Below, in pieces: positions 59,836 to 64,000 of a stretch of 64,000 nt of DNA. The notes under the pieces were generated by a model that did not search any database, was not told the origin of the DNA, and was given only the letters and a program-made list of their open reading frames with translations. The position numbers and the translations under genes are program-made. The number at the start of each line of letters is the position of its first letter. Position 1 is the first letter of the stretch. Source of the DNA: Phycisphaerae bacterium (GTDB lineage Bacteria > Planctomycetota > Phycisphaerae > UBA1845); the NCBI GenBank assembly GCA_029260015.1, contig JAJDEB010000033.1:176720-240719 (forward strand), read 5' to 3'.

Positions 59836-62193
59836 ATGCTATCAAGACTTAATGGGCGGTTTAGGATTGTTGTCGTGGCAATATCTTTGGGCCCTGGTGC
59901 GATTTGCGAGGCCCAGAATCACAGTCATCCGACAGCTGAGGCAATTCGCAAGGCAAGAGAAGACGGGACTTACGACAGGCGTCTAAGACATGTGATGATG
60001 CCGAATCCGCATCGACTAAGCAGGGGGCTAGCAGAACGCGCGGCCTACAAAGTGCGTCGAGCCGCACTGGAAGCAACTGGAATGTCCGATTCTGAAGTGT
60101 CGCGCTGGTTTCTGTCAGGCCCCAGAATGGCCTTCCCATTTCCGTCATCTCGCGAGTTGGGGTCCTTAGGAGACAAGAAGACATTAACGTTGCTCATCGA
60201 CTTTAAGGACTTTCGAGCGGAGACTGAGATTCCGGGTATGGACGCTCAGCATTTTCACAAGAATATCTACGGTGAAGGAACTGCCGAGGCTCAGAACCAC
60301 ACGCCTCATGAAAGTGTCAAAAACTATTATCGCCGAGCATCGCAGGGCAAAGTTAATGTACAAGGAGATGTTTTGGGCTGGCACCACCTTTCCAAGAACC
60401 GGGCCCAATATGAGCCAGCGACTGCTCCTCCAGGTCCCACTCACAGTCGTGATCAGTGGGACCTTAATCGGCGGGCAATTCTTGATATGGCCGTGGAAGC
60501 CCTCAAGGCACTAGATAATGAAGTGCACGATTTTTCTCAGTACGACAATGACCATGACGGCGATATAGATCTAATCACGATCCTCTATGCAGGCCCTCAT
60601 CAAGAGTGGGCCGACTTTTGGTGGGCCTATCAGTGGGAATTCGATACGAACAGAGAAACAAGTGACAAATTCGACGGCAAGATCTTGTATCAATTTGTGT
60701 TCCAGTTCGTGAGTACAAGAGGTCCCGCCAAGAACGACTTTGACCCATCGACGCTGATACATGAAATGGGGCACGCTTTTGGTCTTGCTGATTACTACGA
60801 CTATGAGCCGTGCGAAGCTCCGAGAGGAGGGGTCGGCGAATTGGACATGATGGATGGAGGTCGTGGGAATCACAATGCGTTCAGTCGCTGGTTACTTGAT
60901 TGGATCGATCTAAAGGTAATCGGAAGCCACCCACCAGAGGTTTCGACTCTCGTGGCTTCAGGGTCGCAACTCGACACTAACAAGGCGATTGCGATTTTTC
61001 CGGGGCTGACCAACTCTGTTGCACCAGATCAAGAGATGTTCATTGTAGAAAACCGAACCCGGTTTGGGAACGATGCTGGGAGTACCGAATCGTCATCGAC
61101 CCCCGGAAATGGATTGCTAATTTGGCATGTGGACGCAACTGTCGACAAGAGCGGCACAGATTTCGCATTCAACAACTCTGAATCTCAGCACAAACTCATT
61201 CGTCTGGTACGGGCCGACACTGCGAAAGATTTCTTGGAGGACGGACCAGCGGATGGAAGCGTGGCGACCGAATCGACCTATTTCCAAACGGGCTCAAGCT
61301 TTACACCGACATCTGTGCCGTCATCCCAAGGGTCGAGCGGTCCTACCAATGTTTCAATCGACCATATTTCCTCCAACGGTGAATCGATGACCGTAAACAT
61401 TGGAATCCATTCAACTGATCCTGGACCATCAGCTGTCGCCGACACTGGGACCGTTGGCTTGGATCAGGTATTCGCTTGGTTTGCTCAAGACCTGACTAAC
61501 TCAACGACCTCGCGGCCTTCAGAATTCGTTGATCTGGATGAGTTGGAGCGGCTTGACCGTATGTGCACCGGTGCCGCCGCGGAACAATTGGAAGAACTCT
61601 GGAAATTACTTGCGCTCGGCAAGCCCGTGCCAAGAGCTGCTAGCCAGTCGGCCTTAGCGTTTCAAATACTCCTTACTCACTGGGCTAGAAAAGACGGCCC
61701 GACCGCCATCCAGGTTGTCCAGGATCTTCCGCAGTCCACGTTCCGTTCGCAGACGTTTGCCCTCGTGATCAGCACTTGGGCATCCAATGATGCCCACACT
61801 GCCTCCTCTTGGTATTTGGATAGTGACCAGGCAGCTCTTCGAGATTCGAATGATCTCGTCGCAGGGCCAGGTTTTGCCAAGACGATTTTTGAATGTTGTG
61901 GTCGGCTTGACGAGTCGAAAGCAATACTGTCGCTTGACAAATTGACGCACTCCTCAGAGCTGTGGGGAGCTGTTGACGCATTGCGATACACAAACGCGGT
62001 GCAGGGTGGAGATCCTGACGCCCTGAGCAAGAAACTCAAATCGCTGCCCAAAAACGGTGAACTCTTAGAATCGTTTCATCGCATTCAAGAATCACTCAAG
62101 GACGTAAGAGCGAGTGTAAGAGATCCAAAGCAGCGAGCATTGCTGCAGGAATTCCTTGAAACTAGTTGGGAGAAAGACGCCGATCAAGGCTGA
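59836..62193 (+). CDS. Exported M6-family metalloprotease (immune-inhibitor-A-like)
   Basis: About 785 residues from ATG 59836, with GAGG nine bases upstream. The signal peptide is IVVVAISLGPGAICEA. The protein then shows LLIDFKDFRAE at the start of the catalytic domain, ESVKNYYRRASQGKVNV, and the zinc helix LIHEMGHAFGLADYYD (His309) followed by MMDGGRGNHNAFSRW. This is the peptidase family M6 signature. C-terminal residues about 555-785 are all-helical with acidic repeats. It probably degrades extracellular protein. Confidence 0.85.
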   Translation: MLSRLNGRFRIVVVAISLGPGAICEAQNHSHPTAEAIRKAREDGTYDRRLRHVMMPNPHRLSRGLAERAAYKVRRAALEATGMSDSEVSRWFLSGPRMAFPFPSSRELGSLGDKKTLTLLIDFKDFRAETEIPGMDAQHFHKNIYGEGTAEAQNHTPHESVKNYYRRASQGKVNVQGDVLGWHHLSKNRAQYEPATAPPGPTHSRDQWDLNRRAILDMAVEALKALDNEVHDFSQYDNDHDGDIDLITILYAGPHQEWADFWWAYQWEFDTNRETSDKFDGKILYQFVFQFVSTRGPAKNDFDPSTLIHEMGHAFGLADYYDYEPCEAPRGGVGELDMMDGGRGNHNAFSRWLLDWIDLKVIGSHPPEVSTLVASGSQLDTNKAIAIFPGLTNSVAPDQEMFIVENRTRFGNDAGSTESSSTPGNGLLIWHVDATVDKSGTDFAFNNSESQHKLIRLVRADTAKDFLEDGPADGSVATESTYFQTGSSFTPTSVPSSQGSSGPTNVSIDHISSNGESMTVNIGIHSTDPGPSAVADTGTVGLDQVFAWFAQDLTNSTTSRPSEFVDLDELERLDRMCTGAAAEQLEELWKLLALGKPVPRAASQSALAFQILLTHWARKDGPTAIQVVQDLPQSTFRSQTFALVISTWASNDAHTASSWYLDSDQAALRDSNDLVAGPGFAKTIFECCGRLDESKAILSLDKLTHSSELWGAVDALRYTNAVQGGDPDALSKKLKSLPKNGELLESFHRIQESLKDVRASVRDPKQRALLQEFLETSWEKDADQG

Positions 62194-62239
62194 TGTTCGG
62201 AGGCCTCTATCAAGCTTAGCGCACGGAGAATTTGAGCTT

Positions 62240-63670
62240 ATGTTACGTCGAAGCAGTACTCAATCAGCGACTCGTCGTAGAGTTATCATTGGATTAGTGA
62301 TTCCTTTCGCCCTTGCGGGAATTACGGCCACAGTCTCTTGTGTTAGGCACACGGTACACCCGGTGCGCCTGGAGGGCACAAGTCCAGACGTGAATCTGCC
62401 TGATGGCGTGTACTACAGCCTTCCAAAGACACTGGTGAGGGTCACTGTTCAGGTTCAACAGACGCACTACGAACCTGGGAAACATTATGGCTGTAGAGAA
62501 GCCGCAGAGATCGACGTTCCTGTGCAATTCACCACGAACGGAGCAAAAGAATATCTCTCCACTGACAAGTTCAAGCTTGGAAAAATTGAAGTAACCGAAC
62601 TGGCGATCCCGGATCCCGACAACGTTTTTCTCATTGAGATTCAGGATTTGTGGACAGAGACACGAGAGCATCTTGTGACGCTCAATGAGGCAGGGTTGAT
62701 CGTTTCTGGGAAATCGGTTGGCCATGATCGTACATTGGAGTATGTCGTCAAGACTATAGAAGCGGCTACAAAGATCGCCGGAGCAAGATTTGCGCCGCGC
62801 ACAGACGGAGGGCCAGCCATGGCCCCAGGACCTGGCACCGCTAGAAGTTGTGCTATCGCGATTGGCTATGGCGAGGAAATTAAGGGGGTGAGAGAGGCAC
62901 GACTCAAACTCACAAGTGAGGCGACGTTGGCCACCAATCCTTCCGTTCTTGATCGCCAACTTTCGGACCTAGAAACTCAGAAAAAGGAGCTCCTCGCGGC
63001 GTTTTACACTTGGGAAGTTACTCAACAGACATGGACATTTGAGGTAGAGCCGAAGGACGGCAAGAAATTCCGGATTTGTTCATTCACTAGAGACGGTGGG
63101 ATTGATGAAGGAACTGGATTTGGACCTAACAACACTGGAGACTATGAAGAGGAATCAACTGCTGGCGATACCGAAATTCTGATCGCGTTCGCGAAGTGGC
63201 CGAAAAAGCAGTACAGCGATTATGTGGGAGATCAGTCCAGCAACGGTTGCAAGAGTCGTCGCAGAAGTTTCTTCTACCGTGTTCCAGCACTTGCCAAAGC
63301 ATGGGTTTATCATGGTAATAAGATTGTATTGGAGCGAGACATGCTCGTGAATCAGTTCGGAAGAGTCGCTTCGCTGCCCGACCATGCTGGTTCTGTTCAG
63401 TCACAGCTTAAAGTTGAGTATCACAACGACAATGGCTCACCGAAGAGTGTGGAATGGACGACGACCGCACCAGATCCTGCCAATATTGAGACGATTGGTA
63501 ATGCTGTTTCTGAAGCAGTTGCAGCACGCGCGGCTCAGAAAGCGAGCGAACCCTCGGCAATAGACGAACTTAATGAACAACTTGGCGCGATTGAGAAGAT
63601 CATGGGCATTGTTGGCGGAAGCACCGGAAACGATGGAGGTGACGGAGACGATGGGGGCGACGGCGGCTAG
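62240..63670 (+). CDS. Exported lipoprotein-like protein resembling DUF4831
   Basis: About 476 residues from ATG 62240. The hydrophobic N-terminus ends in TVSCVRHTV, possibly a lipobox Cys. DGVYYSLPKTLVRVTVQVQQ followed by IPDPDNVFLIEI resembles the DUF4831 opening. The C-terminus is Ala-rich and ends in a Gly/Asp run (GGDGDDGGDGG). Start codons upstream overlap the M6 protease end by up to 38 bases. It is probably cotranscribed with the protease. Function unknown. Confidence 0.68.
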   Translation: MLRRSSTQSATRRRVIIGLVIPFALAGITATVSCVRHTVHPVRLEGTSPDVNLPDGVYYSLPKTLVRVTVQVQQTHYEPGKHYGCREAAEIDVPVQFTTNGAKEYLSTDKFKLGKIEVTELAIPDPDNVFLIEIQDLWTETREHLVTLNEAGLIVSGKSVGHDRTLEYVVKTIEAATKIAGARFAPRTDGGPAMAPGPGTARSCAIAIGYGEEIKGVREARLKLTSEATLATNPSVLDRQLSDLETQKKELLAAFYTWEVTQQTWTFEVEPKDGKKFRICSFTRDGGIDEGTGFGPNNTGDYEEESTAGDTEILIAFAKWPKKQYSDYVGDQSSNGCKSRRRSFFYRVPALAKAWVYHGNKIVLERDMLVNQFGRVASLPDHAGSVQSQLKVEYHNDNGSPKSVEWTTTAPDPANIETIGNAVSEAVAARAAQKASEPSAIDELNEQLGAIEKIMGIVGGSTGNDGGDGDDGGDGG

Positions 63671-63859
63671 AGTAATTAGGAATAGTATCGGTCGCTAGGA
63701 TGGCGCATGCTCGATACAGAGAAGGTTCGTTTTCCTGCATGTCTTGGTCTGACATGGTCAACATAGCAGTGGCACACTATCCGAGGGCGTTGTGGTGATT
63801 CGCAGTGGTAGGATTGAATGCCTCCCAGCGAGGATTTTGACGATTGTGGTGCGAGCATT

Positions 63860-64000
63860 TGACCTGACCCCCTGATTTCGATCCAACCAAAGAGAGAGTA
63901 TTCTGGTTGGATCATGGATTTCGAGGAGGTCATTTGATGAGCAGGAAGAGATTCACTACAGAGCAAATCATTCACAAACTTCGTCAGGCGGAGGTTGAGA
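63860..64000 (+). mobile_element. Left end of an IS3-family insertion sequence (continues beyond the window)
   Basis: Starts TGACCTGACCCCCTGATTTC, the type of terminal repeat used by IS3-group elements. A perfect 10-bp hairpin GATCCAACCA / TGGTTGGATC (63880-63889, 63904-63913) lies between the end and the gene, followed by the transposase OrfA start. The right end is outside the window. Confidence 0.75.
63937..64000 (+). CDS. IS3-family transposase OrfA (partial)
   Basis: ATG 63937 with AGGAGG upstream. The visible 21 residues begin MSRKRFTTEQIIHKLRQAE, the well-known start of IS3-group OrfA helix-turn-helix proteins. The rest lies beyond the window, and the partner OrfB is expected through a frameshift. 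Confidence 0.85.
   Translation, partial: MSRKRFTTEQIIHKLRQAEVE

Noticed and set aside
63676..63975. A minus-strand frame spanning the boundary of the IS element
   Set aside because: It crosses the IS end and runs antisense to the transposase, which would not be expected of a real gene.
1..64000. CRISPR arrays, retrons, diversity-generating retroelements and rRNA genes
   Set aside because: I looked for evenly spaced short repeats, reverse transcriptase motifs and rRNA signatures and saw none. The only regular repeats are the two 23-base copies at 46284-46330.

Overview
The window looks like a chromosomal segment of a Planctomycetota bacterium, most likely of the Phycisphaerae type. This is inferred from secreted proteins that end in dockerin-like DxDxDGD repeats, a PEP-CTERM protein, lamin-tail and HAF-repeat surface proteins, and tyrosine recombinases with the small helix-turn-helix partners common in that phylum. 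No rRNA or taxonomic marker gene is present, so the placement is a judgement from protein style.

Bases 1-8,900 are ordinary core genome: a CHRD/lamin-tail surface protein, a class I/II aminotransferase, an ADP-heptose branch pair (a sugar-nucleotide epimerase and bifunctional HldE), IspE of isoprenoid synthesis, a small Gln/Ser-rich protein and tRNA-Glu(CUC). From 8,895 onward almost everything is accessory.

Island 1 (8,895-18,970) is bounded by a 17-bp direct repeat made from the 3' end of tRNA-Glu. It carries an integrase, an XRE regulator, a primase-helicase, two excisionase-like HTH proteins, an unknown protein, a secreted HAF/dockerin cargo protein and a HigB/HigA-ImmA toxin-antitoxin pair. 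The core repeat lies inside the integrase reading frame, so excision would give the integrase a new 70-residue tail encoded at the other end of the island.

A second mobile region starts with another integrase and excisionase (19,180-20,749) and a G-poor non-coding tract. It continues with a compact leftward operon (21,133-26,254): a HerA-like ATPase-nuclease split in two frames, several Cys-rich and membrane proteins and a ThiF/E1-like enzyme. Upstream lie a potentially structured leader and a TetR-type regulator, followed by a RelBE-type module and duplicated non-coding elements. Bases 30,168-37,874 hold a cluster of exported proteins (PEP-CTERM, HEAT-like, zincin lipoprotein, Cys-rich IgGFc-binding-like, TPR).

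A third recombinase (38,906-40,057) opens the last mosaic. It contains an SMC-like ATPase with a phosphotransferase that has a receiver-like domain, and an intact HerA-nuclease. Next comes a graspetide-type peptide locus with a collagen-tailed membrane protein, flanked by a remnant of a second HerA gene. After that come a stand-alone clamp-loader-like ATPase, DUF2958 and histone-H1-like genes, and a GAF/histidine-kinase-like protein paired with a receiver-phosphotransferase. The window ends with an exported M6 metalloprotease, an exported DUF4831-like protein and the start of an IS3-family element.

The strongest candidates for undescribed biology are (1) the ThiF/Zn-finger/HerA operon, (2) the two independent loci that pair a receiver-like phosphotransferase with an ATPase, (3) the graspetide locus with a collagen-tailed membrane protein, and (4) the integration-dependent switch of the integrase C-terminus.
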